Shown: positions 8,635-18,783, numbered from the stretch's first letter. The stretch is 64,000 bases of DNA from an uncultured Rubripirellula sp. (GCA_938045805.1 CALIBL010000009.1:33418-97417); one strand, 5' to 3'. Translations and numbers: made by a program. Notes: generated by a model from the letters alone, not told the origin.

Positions 8635-11268
8635 TGGGTTTCGTTTCGCTTCGAGAGTACCTCGAGTTACCCCAAGACGATTTGCCGCTTTTAATTCCGA
8701 CCACACCTCCTGTGGGTCAACAACACCTTTCAGCAGTCGCTGATAGAGATCGACTGTTTTCAGAGCGTCTTGCGGACTCTCTTCAAGTAATTCCACCCGA
8801 AACCAGTTGACGCCTCGACGAACCAAATCAGGGGTAATTTCAGCGCCACTTTGCGGGGTGGAGTTGTATAGAGTATTGCGACACGCAACATCTGCGTGTA
8901 GTGGATGCTCTGCACCAACGCGATCCCGCAACTTGACCTCGTGTCGATCACAGGGTCGCCCACAATTTGTCTTATTGGTGCCGGGTGAAAGTACCGAGCA
9001 GAAGACACAATGCTCCATGTGGAACATCGGCATGTGCTGGTGTATCACCACTTCCATCCACGAGGTGGGCATCGAATCGCAAAGAGCTGAAACCTGTTCG
9101 CGATTTAAATCATAGGAAACTGTAACACGTTGAGCGCCCACAGAAAGAATCCATTCTGCGGCTCGATGGTTCGCAACGTTAAGCGAAAAATCTGCGATGA
9201 CTGGAACACCTTCCTGATTCGAAGCTTCAATCGCTGCCAGATTACGTGCCAACACGTAGTCTGGCTGATGTTTCAATAGCGCTCGAAGCAATCCCATCTC
9301 GGACGGCTTCTGTATCCGAACTGAAGCCAAAGCAATTTTCTTTCCATTTTCATGGGCTAACCTCACCGCTTCACGATACTCTCTCACATCGTGAAAATCA
9401 GCATAGAGAAGAGTCGTGTTGCTTTCAGCGATTGCCTTTACCTGATCTAGGGTTCGACAAAGCACAGCCAGAGACACCGGTTGCCTCTCAGTATCCTCTT
9501 GGTTCAACTCATGATGTGACCGGTAATCATCTTCGCTAATGGGACTCAAGAGCTTCTCGCCCTCGGTGACGTCCACATCACGATCTGCGGATCCCTCCAA
9601 TCGCTGCACCAGCTTTTCAACAAGATCTCGGCGTAATTGGTTCAGCACCCCGACTGGTACCATTGGCTGGCCCACCAACCGCACCTGCAATTCGCCGAGG
9701 GAAAAAGGTGTTCCACCGAATCGAGATAGCTTGTCTCGCAAATCACTCTCAGTTGCAGGATGATTGCGTGCTGCCTCTAAAACCTGCGATCCATGAACCT
9801 CAATTCCAATGAGACAACTGGGAACGTTACCGCCCTGAATGACCCGCAGTCGCAGAACCTCACCCACCAATGCTTCGACACGTAGATTAATCTGTCGCTG
9901 GAAACGGGGTTTGTCCCCCGCGAAAGATTTCCGAAGGCGGCGATTTAGCTTTGGATCATCATTCTTGAAGACTCGATCCCCTCGCGAAATGCGAGAAAAA
10001 TCTAATTCACCGCCGCCAAATCCCACCCAAACAAGATCTGATACAAAATCGCTCGAAATCGAATTACATCTCTCGCGACCTTCCCTCGAGCTACCATTAA
10101 CCACCGGCGTTTGCTTAAGAGATTGACGCTTATCTGTTTTGAGAGAATAAACTCGACCACCTTGCTCCATCGGCTCACCGGCCTCGCCGCGTCCGCGAAT
10201 AGCAAGTCCATCACCGAGTGCGATGATGGACTCTGGCCTTAGGCAAATCTCTTGCGACCTGATATCGATGACTTGGCCCAGTGCAATACCTCGCTTCGAC
10301 GAATCGATTCCAGGCACAAGGCGTTTGTGATCATTGCCATCGAGCCAACCGGGCGAGAACCCGCGTGAAAACGACAACTCCATTTCCTCACGATCCCGAT
10401 CGTCAATCTTGGGACGTTGATTGGCCAATACCGCATCGATCGCTTTTCGATACTGACTCGTAATGTTCGCAACATATTCTGGCGATTTGAGGCGTCCTTC
10501 AATCTTCAAGGATGCAACGCCGGATTGGATCAAATCTGGGATTGCTTCGTAGCCGGCTAAATCTTGAGGACTCAATAAGTAACGAACCTCTCCTAAATCT
10601 TGCTCCTGCCCATCAGTGATTAAATCGTAAGGAAGTCGGCACGCTTGTGCGCATTGACCTCGGTTTGCACTTCTTCCGCCGAGCGATTCACTGGTCAAAC
10701 ACTGCCCCGAATAGGCCACACACAGCGCGCCATGGATAAAAACCTCAATCGGCATTTCCGTCTTTTTTGCGATCTTGGTGATTTCTTGCACCGAGAGCTC
10801 TCGAGCTAAAACAACACGCGTCAAGCCTAATTGCTGTGCGACGCCGATGGTCTCAGCACTCGTCATGCTCATCTGTGTGGATGCGTGAATCTCTAGCTCA
10901 GGACAGATCGCTCGCACCAATCGAGCAACGCCAAAGTCTTGCACCAGCACGGCATCGATACCAGCGTTTGCGACTTGCTCAATCACTTGCACGACCTTCC
11001 GCATCTCGTTCGGGAAGACTAACGTGTTGAGTGTTGCGTAACCTTTAACGCTTCGACGGTGCAACCACTTAGCCAGTTCGGGTAAGTCGCCGAGACCAAA
11101 ATTCTTGGCTCGATAACGGGCATTAAACCCGCAATCGAGCCCAAAATAGATAGCGTCGGCACCGTTCTCTACAGCTGCCTGAACACAATCCCAATCGCCT
11201 GCGGGCGAGAGCAGTTCCACACGATTATTTGTATGATGAATCTCCGTCATGCCCGAAGTATGATTCAT
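8620..11268 (-). CDS. Peptidase U32 family protein, long form with DUF3656-type C-terminus (RlhA-like)
   Basis: 882 residues. The N-terminal U32 domain opens with ELLSPAGDWDCVQAAVENGA and YFGLDCGFNARYRAKNF, and carries the cysteine-bearing signature CLTSESLGGRSANRGQCAQACR around residues 190-215. Family knowledge: U32 proteins such as RlhA and TrhP take part in hydroxylation of 23S rRNA or tRNA, and proteolytic activity is doubtful. The length and long C-terminal part fit the RlhA-like subgroup; a second cysteine cluster (CVFCSVLSPGTNKTNCGRPC) near the C-terminus may help bind an Fe-S cluster. A GTG at 11295 and ATGs at 11268 and 11250 are in frame; 11268 is chosen without strong ribosome-site support. 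The 3' end overlaps the convergent GGDEF-EAL gene. Confidence 0.85.
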   Translation of the reverse strand: MNHTSGMTEIHHTNNRVELLSPAGDWDCVQAAVENGADAIYFGLDCGFNARYRAKNFGLGDLPELAKWLHRRSVKGYATLNTLVFPNEMRKVVQVIEQVANAGIDAVLVQDFGVARLVRAICPELEIHASTQMSMTSAETIGVAQQLGLTRVVLARELSVQEITKIAKKTEMPIEVFIHGALCVAYSGQCLTSESLGGRSANRGQCAQACRLPYDLITDGQEQDLGEVRYLLSPQDLAGYEAIPDLIQSGVASLKIEGRLKSPEYVANITSQYRKAIDAVLANQRPKIDDRDREEMELSFSRGFSPGWLDGNDHKRLVPGIDSSKRGIALGQVIDIRSQEICLRPESIIALGDGLAIRGRGEAGEPMEQGGRVYSLKTDKRQSLKQTPVVNGSSREGRERCNSISSDFVSDLVWVGFGGGELDFSRISRGDRVFKNDDPKLNRRLRKSFAGDKPRFQRQINLRVEALVGEVLRLRVIQGGNVPSCLIGIEVHGSQVLEAARNHPATESDLRDKLSRFGGTPFSLGELQVRLVGQPMVPVGVLNQLRRDLVEKLVQRLEGSADRDVDVTEGEKLLSPISEDDYRSHHELNQEDTERQPVSLAVLCRTLDQVKAIAESNTTLLYADFHDVREYREAVRLAHENGKKIALASVRIQKPSEMGLLRALLKHQPDYVLARNLAAIEASNQEGVPVIADFSLNVANHRAAEWILSVGAQRVTVSYDLNREQVSALCDSMPTSWMEVVIHQHMPMFHMEHCVFCSVLSPGTNKTNCGRPCDRHEVKLRDRVGAEHPLHADVACRNTLYNSTPQSGAEITPDLVRRGVNWFRVELLEESPQDALKTVDLYQRLLKGVVDPQEVWSELKAANRLGVTRGTLEAKRNPLAIL

Positions 11269-11381
11269 CACCGAGTGTTTGAAAATCACTAACACCGAAC
11301 AAGCAGCTGGCAGAAGTCAAATTTCTCCCGCCTAAACGCTGCAGAGCGACACACAATATTCGCGCGACCCACCGCTAGAAC

Positions 11382-13055
11382 TTAGGCTCCGAGTTCGACG
11401 TCAATCTTCGCCTCGTCTGCCGCCTCTCTAAGCTTAGTGAGTGCACGAGCTTCAATTTGTCGAATTCGCTCTTTTGTCACCCCAAGGGTCTCGCCAACCT
11501 CTTTGAGTGTCGAAGGCTCGTTGCCACGTCCTAAACCATAACGAGCAACAATGATCTTTTGCTCCCGCTCATCAAGACGGTCAAAAATCTTGGACAATTC
11601 GCGTTGCCGGGATCGTTGCACGGTTTCTTCCAAGAATGGATTCAACCGCTCGTCCTGCTGTGCAAAGAACAACTCCTCGGCCGTGGTACGGAAACGATCG
11701 CGGTGCTTGAATTCCGTTGGAATCGTTCTCGCGTAGTTCTTCATGATGGCCCACGATGCGTAAGTCGAAAACTTGTTACCGCGTGAGTAATCAAATTTTT
11801 CAACTGCACGAATCAATGACATGTTGCCATCACTAATGAGCGCGAAAAAGTCATCTGAACTTGCAACGTGCCTCTTTGCAATTGAAACAACCAGCCGCAA
11901 ATTACTCTGCACAATCCGGTTCTTAACCAGCACCGCAGACTCGTACAAATGATCGATCTCGTCCATCAATTTCGAACGATTTTGCTTCAAATCGGACAAA
12001 CCCTCACGCAATTTGCTTGCTCGATGCTTGAGATAGTTCAACTTGCGAAATAGGTGATACTCCTGCTCACGCGTCAGAAGAGGAACGTCATAAAGCGCCG
12101 CAAGATAGCTCGGTAGATCCGCAGGAACCCTAACTTTTCGCGGCGATGCAGCTGGCTCGGGCTCCTGACCCAAGTACTCCTCTTCGCGATTCACTTGTTC
12201 GAAATCTTCGTTGTAAATGTAATCGAGCGGTAACTCAAATATCTGTTCACAACGCATATCCAAAAGAATTCTTTGGATACTGGTGCGAGTTCGATTAAAT
12301 CTCTTGCAGAGCTGCGGCACCGAAGAACCGTGTGAATAGAGACGGTAGATCGATCGCTTGTCGTCCGCTGTGAGAACTCCACGGTGGTTCGGGAAGATTG
12401 CGACGGAGCGATTCTCTGCATCAAAATTCTTAAGTGTGTAGCGGATCGTTTCTGGACTACGATGCATCTGCTTGGAAAGCCGTCGAGTGACTTCCGACAG
12501 ACTTGCCCCTGTCTCCACTAGGTGACGAGCACGCTCAATGATCTCGCTTTTCTCGTCCTCTGATAATTGACTGAAACGCTCACCACGACGGACTTTATCT
12601 CGGTGGTTGGAGATGAAGTGGTCGACACTGCTGTGCAAGAACCCAACGCGTTTTCGACCATCAAAGATAAGCTTACGACTGACCAACCCGGAACGACGCC
12701 AACGACTGATCGTCTTGGTGGCGACATGAAACATCTTGCTGAGCTCCTCTACCGTATGGACCTGCTCAGCCACTTCCTCAACGGCGATATCAGACGAATC
12801 GCTCAAATCCTCAATGAGTAATCGGAGATCATGTTTAAGATCACTCGATGCAACGTTATGCCGACTTGCATTATCCGGACGATAATTCGTCACTCGAAAA
12901 CAGACGTAGTCGAACGAGTAGGTACGATCCTCCACGACCTCGCTCATGAGCTTTTCTGCTAAAGCAGCCTGCTCGATCTTTTTCTGCTTCGGCGCAAAGC
13001 GAGTCTGCTGATCTCGCAATTCCTTTATCTTTGCGTCTCGATAATCTTGGTGCAT
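11382..13055 (-). CDS. Sigma-70 family factor with three N-terminal helix-turn-helix modules
   Basis: 557 residues. The C-terminal half is a primary/group 2-like sigma factor: region 1.2-like PADLPSYLAALYDVPLLTREQE (311-332, shown in parts), region 2 with NLRLVVSIAKRHV and KFSTYASWAIMKNYAR (375-445), a shortened region 3, and region 4 LKEVGETLGVTKERIRQIE (517-535). The N-terminal 300 residues have no counterpart in ordinary RpoD. They contain a MerR/excisionase-like helix-turn-helix (about 101-147), a second helical module (165-212) and a third (228-264), then an acidic linker. A TTG at 13082 is also in frame, but ATG 13055 has GGGAG and AAGG just upstream. It directs RNA polymerase to promoters; the extra modules suggest added DNA contacts or input. 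It stands alone, divergent from the next gene. Confidence 0.88.
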   Translation of the reverse strand: MHQDYRDAKIKELRDQQTRFAPKQKKIEQAALAEKLMSEVVEDRTYSFDYVCFRVTNYRPDNASRHNVASSDLKHDLRLLIEDLSDSSDIAVEEVAEQVHTVEELSKMFHVATKTISRWRRSGLVSRKLIFDGRKRVGFLHSSVDHFISNHRDKVRRGERFSQLSEDEKSEIIERARHLVETGASLSEVTRRLSKQMHRSPETIRYTLKNFDAENRSVAIFPNHRGVLTADDKRSIYRLYSHGSSVPQLCKRFNRTRTSIQRILLDMRCEQIFELPLDYIYNEDFEQVNREEEYLGQEPEPAASPRKVRVPADLPSYLAALYDVPLLTREQEYHLFRKLNYLKHRASKLREGLSDLKQNRSKLMDEIDHLYESAVLVKNRIVQSNLRLVVSIAKRHVASSDDFFALISDGNMSLIRAVEKFDYSRGNKFSTYASWAIMKNYARTIPTEFKHRDRFRTTAEELFFAQQDERLNPFLEETVQRSRQRELSKIFDRLDEREQKIIVARYGLGRGNEPSTLKEVGETLGVTKERIRQIEARALTKLREAADEAKIDVELGA

Positions 13056-13721
13056 TGCCTTGTCTCCCAGCGCGTCCTTCAACCGACTATTTGTCCCTGC
13101 GATCCAGGCGGATCGCTCGGTTGTCAGACAGGTTTGCCCGGGTATCGCTCCGTCCTAAGAACGATTTCCGTTTTGGCTGGCTAACACCTTTGTATACCGA
13201 ATGCCTGCACTTTTGCATCACACTCGCCCCAGATGAGCCAACAATCCTCGCCAATCAAGCATTTTCGCTAGCAGGGAGCATCCAACATCAAAGAGCATTC
13301 ATGCCCCAAAAACATCCCCGCCAGAGCCAACGACCCGCTGACGACATCCATGAGTAGGAAACGGCATGCCAGAGACGACGAAAACCGATAACAAAAGTTG
13401 CCGTAAAACCCTAAGACATTTATCTGCAAGAGTTTAAGAAAAAAGATTAGAGAGTGACGCAGATACAATCCAATCACTATCCTGCGAGTGATTTGTAAAA
13501 CTTACCAAGATCGGTGTGGAAATCGTCTTATTCCGAGACGGCTCGTCTCAGATTGCGACTCTTGAGACTGTTTGATTCTGCTGAATCAAAGTCGATTCTG
13601 CAGTCGATAAATTCAAAAGAAGGCCCGCCTGTCGGCTAACCCCTATGCGCACCTTTTACTTTACCCATTACTTGGACTCAAAACTTGATCCTTGCGTCCG
13701 TACCCGAGCATCGAGAGCAAC
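13056..13721. other. Long divergent intergenic region with small dyads
   Basis: About 665 bases between the sigma-factor gene and an exported-protein gene on the other strand. I see no credible gene. Near 13535-13549 is GAGACG-gct-CGTCTC, a perfect 6-base dyad, and near 13572-13587 TGATTC-tgct-GAATCA, another. They are short enough to arise by chance but sit where operators of either gene could be. Confidence 0.5.
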
Positions 13722-15251
13722 ATGGCTTCTCTCCCTTTCCCCAAGCAAGTCAGCCGAGCGTTGATCTCAAACCCCAAAATCTATCGGAGCCATCCCATCA
13801 GTCGGCGAAAATACTCAAATTGGGTCAACAGCATCGTCAGACTAGGATTTTGTCTTTGGGTCGCTTTCCAAACGCTCGGGACAAGCAAAGCTGATGGTCA
13901 AACCGTCGAAAGCAATCTTTCGCCCGATCGATCCAAAAATCGAGTCAGTGAAACCGTTCGTGTTCAGGCAGAACTTTCACTGAACGGAAATTTGCACCTA
14001 CCAGAGAACGCTTTGATCTCGAAAAAAATTGCAATTCAAATCCCAATTCGCAGCGTTGCAAAATTTGACTACGCCGAACAAAAGATCGCCCCGAATGACG
14101 CGACACTTGGCTCTCAAGAAGGCTCGCTGCGGCTCTACGATCAAGCCTCGGCCATCACGACCGTCAATCAGCGAGAACATCAACTGAGCCTGCGAGATGG
14201 CACAGGGCCGATTTTGGTCCTCTCCAAGGAGAATCAAGAGCTGTTCTTTGCAAACAAGTCAGTACTCTCTCGCGAGGAGCTCGATCTTCTAAAACTTCCA
14301 GTGTCCAGTGCAAGTCTCGACGCATTCCTCCCGCCCCAACTTGCAGAATTGTCAGAAGGAGATTCATTCGCCGTTAATTCGACTTCACTGGCTACCGCCT
14401 TCCAATTGATGAACGTCACCTCTTCGAACGTCAAAGGCAAGGTCACCTCGGCAAATACAGAAACGATCAAGATGCGTTTGGAGGGTCAGTTATCTGGCAA
14501 CGCTGATCAGACCACAACCAACATTGAGATGATTGCGAATCTCAATTACAGCCATAAGCATCGGACGTGCATTTGGTTAGCGATGGGAATTCGTGAAGAA
14601 AGAGAGATTTCGGTCGCCGAACCCGGTTTTGAAATTGCGGCAACCTTGAAAATACAAAGAACCCCAATCGATCCTGTCGATCTGCTAGCGTCCTCAAACC
14701 TCATTCCAATAGCTTACGATCAAGTGTCCCCAGAAAAGCTATTAATTGAGCAACGCAGTGATTACCTGAATTTCAAAACCCTCACTGATCGTTCTTGGTA
14801 CATGCTGACCGATGCTCCGGGAATCGCCACGATGCGTCAAATTGAGGACGATCAGGTGATCTCGCAGTGCGATTTTCGAACGCCACCAAAACTTCCGATC
14901 GGGAAAAAATACACCCCAGAAGACTTCCAAAATGAGATTGTTCAAAAGTTAGGGGAACAACTCGGATCACTCGGAGATATCGAAGTCGAAGAAACGCCAT
15001 CCGAGTTGCAAATTTTGCGGGTGGTTGCGGATGGCGAAGCTCAAGGGATCCCAATCCGATGGGTTTTTCTCCATTTTGGAGATCCAACCGGAAGACGTTT
15101 GATCGCCACTTTCACGATGGAAGCAGGGCTGAGTGAGAAATTTTCAGACGGTGACCGCCAAATTGCTTCATCTCTACGATTCTTGGCTTCTGAGTCAGCC
15201 AAAAATCAAGATTCAAGCGGCCAAACGACCGAGAATGCAGAACCTAGGTAG
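13722..15251 (+). CDS. Exported or membrane-anchored protein of unknown function
   Basis: 509 residues from ATG 13722; the frame extends ten codons further to a TTG. The N-terminus is basic, followed by a hydrophobic stretch IVRLGFCLWVAFQTLG near residues 40-55 and then small polar residues, which reads as a long signal peptide or a signal anchor. The rest is mixed alpha/beta with no motif I recognise, no cysteine clusters and no repeats; the end is polar (Ser/Gln/Asn/Glu). I cannot assign a function. It is followed after about 130 bases by another exported protein of unknown function on the same strand, so the two may act together at the cell surface. Confidence 0.7.
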   Translation: MASLPFPKQVSRALISNPKIYRSHPISRRKYSNWVNSIVRLGFCLWVAFQTLGTSKADGQTVESNLSPDRSKNRVSETVRVQAELSLNGNLHLPENALISKKIAIQIPIRSVAKFDYAEQKIAPNDATLGSQEGSLRLYDQASAITTVNQREHQLSLRDGTGPILVLSKENQELFFANKSVLSREELDLLKLPVSSASLDAFLPPQLAELSEGDSFAVNSTSLATAFQLMNVTSSNVKGKVTSANTETIKMRLEGQLSGNADQTTTNIEMIANLNYSHKHRTCIWLAMGIREEREISVAEPGFEIAATLKIQRTPIDPVDLLASSNLIPIAYDQVSPEKLLIEQRSDYLNFKTLTDRSWYMLTDAPGIATMRQIEDDQVISQCDFRTPPKLPIGKKYTPEDFQNEIVQKLGEQLGSLGDIEVEETPSELQILRVVADGEAQGIPIRWVFLHFGDPTGRRLIATFTMEAGLSEKFSDGDRQIASSLRFLASESAKNQDSSGQTTENAEPR

Positions 15252-15380
15252 TTTAGCAAAGTAAAAGTCAGCGAAAAAACCAATCTCAAACTACAATCAG
15301 GTAGCATCGATCGGTGGATTTTGCTAATCCACGAGAAAGATCGGACGAATTCCTAACCAAAGTCTTCAGCACGGTTCGCC

Positions 15381-16367
15381 ATGTCCAACGGACGCTTTCA
15401 CTCCTTCGTTCTCGTTTTGCTCACTACCGCCGTCACTTTGACAGCCCAAGAGCCGAAGCGGAAAGACCCTTCTTCCCAGCAGCAAACGCAATTCGCGCCA
15501 GGCGTAATGACGGTCATCCCCCCGGCACCGATGCCGGAGGAAACATTTCAGGGCCCGATGACCCTACAGACGCTGCTCAATGCGCATCCCGAAATTCAAT
15601 TCGGCGGACCCAACCACCCAGATGGGGAGCCACATTTTGATCCGCGAACACGGACTCTGGTGCAAATGGCAAAAGAGGTCATTCTGCGTCGCGAGATCTA
15701 CTGCCTTGAGTTTTCCTTCAAACCGCTGCGTCAGATTTACGTCGATGTTCCGAGACCCGATGGGAAGATGCAACGCAAGCTGGTCTGGTACATGGTTTAT
15801 CGCGTTCGGTACCGCGGCGGAGAACTTCGCCCAGCCGCTGATAAAGTCGCAGGTGTGGATATTTACAAACGGATCGAATCAATCCACTACGACTCGCGGC
15901 ATTTCTTTCCAATGATGATTCTCAGTGACCATATCTCGGGACAGCGCGCCGTGGATCAAATCTTGCCCACTGCATTGGACAAGATTAAGGTCCGAGAGCA
16001 AATTCAGGCGCCCCTGCATAACTCGGTTGACATTACAAGAGTCAAGATCCCGCACTCCAACGACGAAGCAGCTTCGGGAGTTTGGGGTGTCGCGACCTGG
16101 ACGGATCTGGATCCACAGCTCGATTTCATCTCCGTGGAGGTTTCAGGTCTTACCAATGCTTTTGAGCAAGAAGGCGAAGGGACCGACGTGGTCTGCAAAC
16201 GTAAAGCCTTGCAACTCAATTTCTTCAGGCCTGGCGATGCAATCAACCAAACGGACGACCAGATTCGCTTTGGTGTCCCCGCCTACCAAGATGAACGTGA
16301 GCAGAATTATGTTCTCCAGCATTACGGGCTCGCAGAACGCCTCGACTACCGGTGGATCTTCAGGTAA
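15381..16367 (+). CDS. Secreted protein of unknown function
   Basis: 328 residues. The first 22 residues (MSNGRFHSFVLVLLTTAVTLTA) form a standard signal peptide cleaved before QEPKRKDP, shown here in two parts of the reading frame. A Pro/Gln-rich spacer follows, then a single compact domain rich in aromatic residues and charged loops, with YRVRYRGGELRP and DSRHFFPMMILSDH as its most distinctive segments. I do not recognise a family; proteins of this look are common among conserved hypotheticals of Planctomycetes. The gene lies downstream of another exported unknown in the same direction and upstream of obg after a 362-base gap. Confidence 0.68.
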   Translation: MSNGRFHSFVLVLLTTAVTLTAQEPKRKDPSSQQQTQFAPGVMTVIPPAPMPEETFQGPMTLQTLLNAHPEIQFGGPNHPDGEPHFDPRTRTLVQMAKEVILRREIYCLEFSFKPLRQIYVDVPRPDGKMQRKLVWYMVYRVRYRGGELRPAADKVAGVDIYKRIESIHYDSRHFFPMMILSDHISGQRAVDQILPTALDKIKVREQIQAPLHNSVDITRVKIPHSNDEAASGVWGVATWTDLDPQLDFISVEVSGLTNAFEQEGEGTDVVCKRKALQLNFFRPGDAINQTDDQIRFGVPAYQDEREQNYVLQHYGLAERLDYRWIFR

Positions 16368-16729
16368 ATCAAAAATCTCGAGAGTTTCCTCACTCGCATG
16401 CAAATCCGTTGATTGTTGAGGTAGGTCACTTGATCCATCAGTGATCAAGGTGGAACACCTCGAAGGACTTGCAATGAGACAGATGCTTGCAGCTTGATGG
16501 TTTTAGTCTGGCCCGCTGTGCAAGATCCTTTCCAGCAGTTTCGCCAGTTTGGCTCTTCAGCTGTGTGGAACTCCAAAGTTTACAAAGAAAAGCAACGCTA
16601 GATGGATCTTGCGATCGAAACCGATTCGTTAAGATAAGACAGTCATCGAGTTGTTCGAGCCGTTAGGGTATCGATTCAAACCGCCGTGACCCATCTTTTT
16701 TCTGATGTCGTTTTTTCGTTTGGTATTGA
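16368..16729 (+). other. Intergenic region upstream of obg
   Basis: About 360 bases between the secreted-protein gene and obg. It should contain the obg-coaX promoter. I see no gene, RNA or strong hairpin in it. Confidence 0.5.
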
Positions 16730-17911
16730 ATGTTTGTTGATCGTGTTCTGATCGAATTACGTGCGGGAAAAGGCGGCGATGGCTGCTCAAGTATGAGACG
16801 CGAAAAATATGTCCCCCGAGGTGGCCCCGATGGCGGTGACGGTGGAGATGGCGCGAGTATCGTTCTTGAAGCGAAGGTCGGAGTTAACAGCTTGGCCGCG
16901 TACGCAAATCAACGCCTGTTCCGAGCCACGAAAGGCCAACCAGGACAGGGATCGCTGCGCCATGGAAAAAAAGGACGTGATCAAAAGCTTCTCGTTCCTC
17001 CGGGTACGACTGTCATCGATGCAGATCAGCATTTTGTGATCAAGGACATGAAGCATCACGGGGAGCAATTCGTGATCGCCAGAGGTGGTAAAGGGGGGCG
17101 AGGCAATGCACACTTCAAAAGTAGTGTGAACCGTAGCCCGAGAGAGTGTACGCCCGGTGAAGAAGGTGAAACTCGGTTTGTCATCTTAGAACTTAAATCC
17201 ATTGCGGATGTTGGACTTATCGGTAAACCGAACGCAGGTAAAAGCACCTTGCTTAGTCGGATTAGCAGTGCTCGTCCGGAGATTGCCGATTATCCATTCA
17301 CAACCAAGCATCCCAACTTGGGCATCGTGGAACTCAGCGGAGAGCGTTCCTTTGTTGTCGCTGATATTCCGGGATTGATCGAAGGTGCTAGCGAAGGGAT
17401 CGGATTAGGACATGAATTCCTACGTCACGTCGAACGGGCGGGATTGTTGATCCATCTGGTTGAACCTTTCCCAGCAGACCAAACCGATCCAATTGAAAAC
17501 TATAAAGCAATTCGCAAAGAACTTGAGGAATACGATTCATCGCTTGCCCAACGTGACCAAATCATCGTGATTTCAAAAGCTGAACTTGATGGGGCCGAAG
17601 AGGTTCAAGACACACTTAGTCAAGAAACAGGGCAGCCTGTTCACTTGATAAGCTCACTGCAGGGCACTGGCACTGATGCGTTACTCGAAGCGGTGATGCA
17701 ACAGGTGGAAAGCCGGCGAGAGGCGATGATAAACGCTGGAGAGCAAATAGCGTTCGGCAACGAGTCATCACGAGAGCCTATCAAAAAGGCAAAAAAGAAA
17801 CGGCTACCCCCACACCTACATGGTCACACCGCCACACTCTCCAATGAGATGCAGGCCAAGGATTTTAAAATGGATCCAGAAGTGGATCCAACCAATGGGG
17901 AAGCCAAGTGA
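16730..17911 (+). CDS. obg: Obg/CgtA ribosome-assembly GTPase
   Basis: 393 residues. The glycine-rich Obg domain fills residues 1-158, with [11 protein letters not shown] and the start [18 protein letters not shown] typical of the family. The G domain follows: P-loop GKPNAGKST, switch region [31 protein letters not shown] (G3 and neighbours). G4 reads SKAE instead of NKxD, an unusual guanine-specificity motif; G5 is near ISSLQGTG. There is no OCT domain; the tail is a short basic stretch ([15 protein letters not shown]) ending in an acidic patch. Obg proteins bind the large ribosomal subunit and couple its maturation to GTP and stress levels. Its TGA overlaps the GTG of coaX, so the two are translationally coupled. 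Confidence 0.95.
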   Translation: MFVDRVLIELRAGKGGDGCSSMRREKYVPRGGPDGGDGGDGASIVLEAKVGVNSLAAYANQRLFRATKGQPGQGSLRHGKKGRDQKLLVPPGTTVIDADQHFVIKDMKHHGEQFVIARGGKGGRGNAHFKSSVNRSPRECTPGEEGETRFVILELKSIADVGLIGKPNAGKSTLLSRISSARPEIADYPFTTKHPNLGIVELSGERSFVVADIPGLIEGASEGIGLGHEFLRHVERAGLLIHLVEPFPADQTDPIENYKAIRKELEEYDSSLAQRDQIIVISKAELDGAEEVQDTLSQETGQPVHLISSLQGTGTDALLEAVMQQVESRREAMINAGEQIAFGNESSREPIKKAKKKRLPPHLHGHTATLSNEMQAKDFKMDPEVDPTNGEAK

Positions 17912-18705
17912 CCAACGAGGATGCATCACTCGCGTTTGCTCACTCCACGTTCGCGTTTGTTGACATTGGAAATACGTCTGCAAAAGTTGCCACGCACGTC
18001 GCCTCGAAGTTACACGTCAAAGCGATTGACTACAGGCGAGAAGACTGGCCGCATCACGTCGCTCAATTCCCTCAAACCATTCACGGGAAAGAGGTCGATT
18101 GCTGGGTAGTCGCGAGTGTCAACCAAGCAAGATCCCAGACGCTTGAGATCTTGATTGGACGGCAGCAACCCCAAACGCCCATTCGGCAAGTTGGGTACCA
18201 AGACGTCCCCATGAAAACTTCGGTTGAGCAACCCAATCGCCTTGGAATTGATCGACTGCTGAGCGGGTTCATGGCAGCCAAACGTTTCGGAACCCCAGTG
18301 GTGGTGGTCAGTTTCGGAACCGCCGTCACCATCGACTGGGTCGATCAAGACGGAATTTTTTGCGGTGGTCTAATCCTTCCCGGCATGCAACTGCAATCTG
18401 ACTCACTTTGCTCGAGAACAGAAGCGTTACCTGAGATACAATGGGAAAGAGGCGTGACGATCACGCTGCCGGGAAGAAACACTCAGTCTGCTATTCGCAG
18501 CGGAATCATCCTTGGTCTCGCCTCCGCAATTGACGGTGTGGTGGGTCGATATGCTGAAGCGAGTGAGATATCAAAAGATAGAGTTCAAACCGTGATCACC
18601 GGAGGCAATGCTGAATTGATCACCCAACACCTACGATGCACACATCATGTTGTTACCAACTTGGTTTGCCACGCATTGATGGACATATCAATCATGAAAC
18701 AATGA
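17908..18705 (+). CDS. coaX: Type III pantothenate kinase
   Basis: 265 residues, starting at a GTG that overlaps the obg stop (GTGA). The ASKHA-type phosphate loop is VDIGNTSAK (18-26). Further CoaX hallmarks are [12 protein letters not shown], where the Arg and Asp bind pantothenate, [12 protein letters not shown] for the second nucleotide motif, and [10 protein letters not shown]. The enzyme phosphorylates pantothenate with ATP in the first step of coenzyme A synthesis; type III enzymes need a monovalent cation and are not inhibited by CoA. A second CoA gene, coaC, is found near 51.2 kb. A hairpin at 18755-18783 could end the obg-coaX transcript. Confidence 0.93.
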   Translation: MTNEDASLAFAHSTFAFVDIGNTSAKVATHVASKLHVKAIDYRREDWPHHVAQFPQTIHGKEVDCWVVASVNQARSQTLEILIGRQQPQTPIRQVGYQDVPMKTSVEQPNRLGIDRLLSGFMAAKRFGTPVVVVSFGTAVTIDWVDQDGIFCGGLILPGMQLQSDSLCSRTEALPEIQWERGVTITLPGRNTQSAIRSGIILGLASAIDGVVGRYAEASEISKDRVQTVITGGNAELITQHLRCTHHVVTNLVCHALMDISIMKQ

Positions 18706-18754
18706 TCGTTGACGACCATCGATGACAGGGTCACGCGACAGCGTAAAATATCGT

Positions 18755-18783
18755 CATTGATTTTGCCGATGGCAAAACCAATG
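18755..18783 (+). terminator. Possible terminator hairpin after coaX
   Basis: A 13-base inverted repeat with one mismatch and a 3-base loop (arms 18755-18767 and 18771-18783, core ttttgcc-gat-ggcaaaa). It lies 50 bases after the coaX stop. There is no U-tract after it on the plus strand, so it may be a weak or Rho-assisted terminator, or an mRNA-end stabilising structure. Confidence 0.4.

Noticed and set aside
8620..11268. Call as a secreted collagenase-type protease
   Set aside because: U32 proteins of this layout lack an export signal and belong to the RNA-hydroxylation group; proteolysis is not supported by the sequence.
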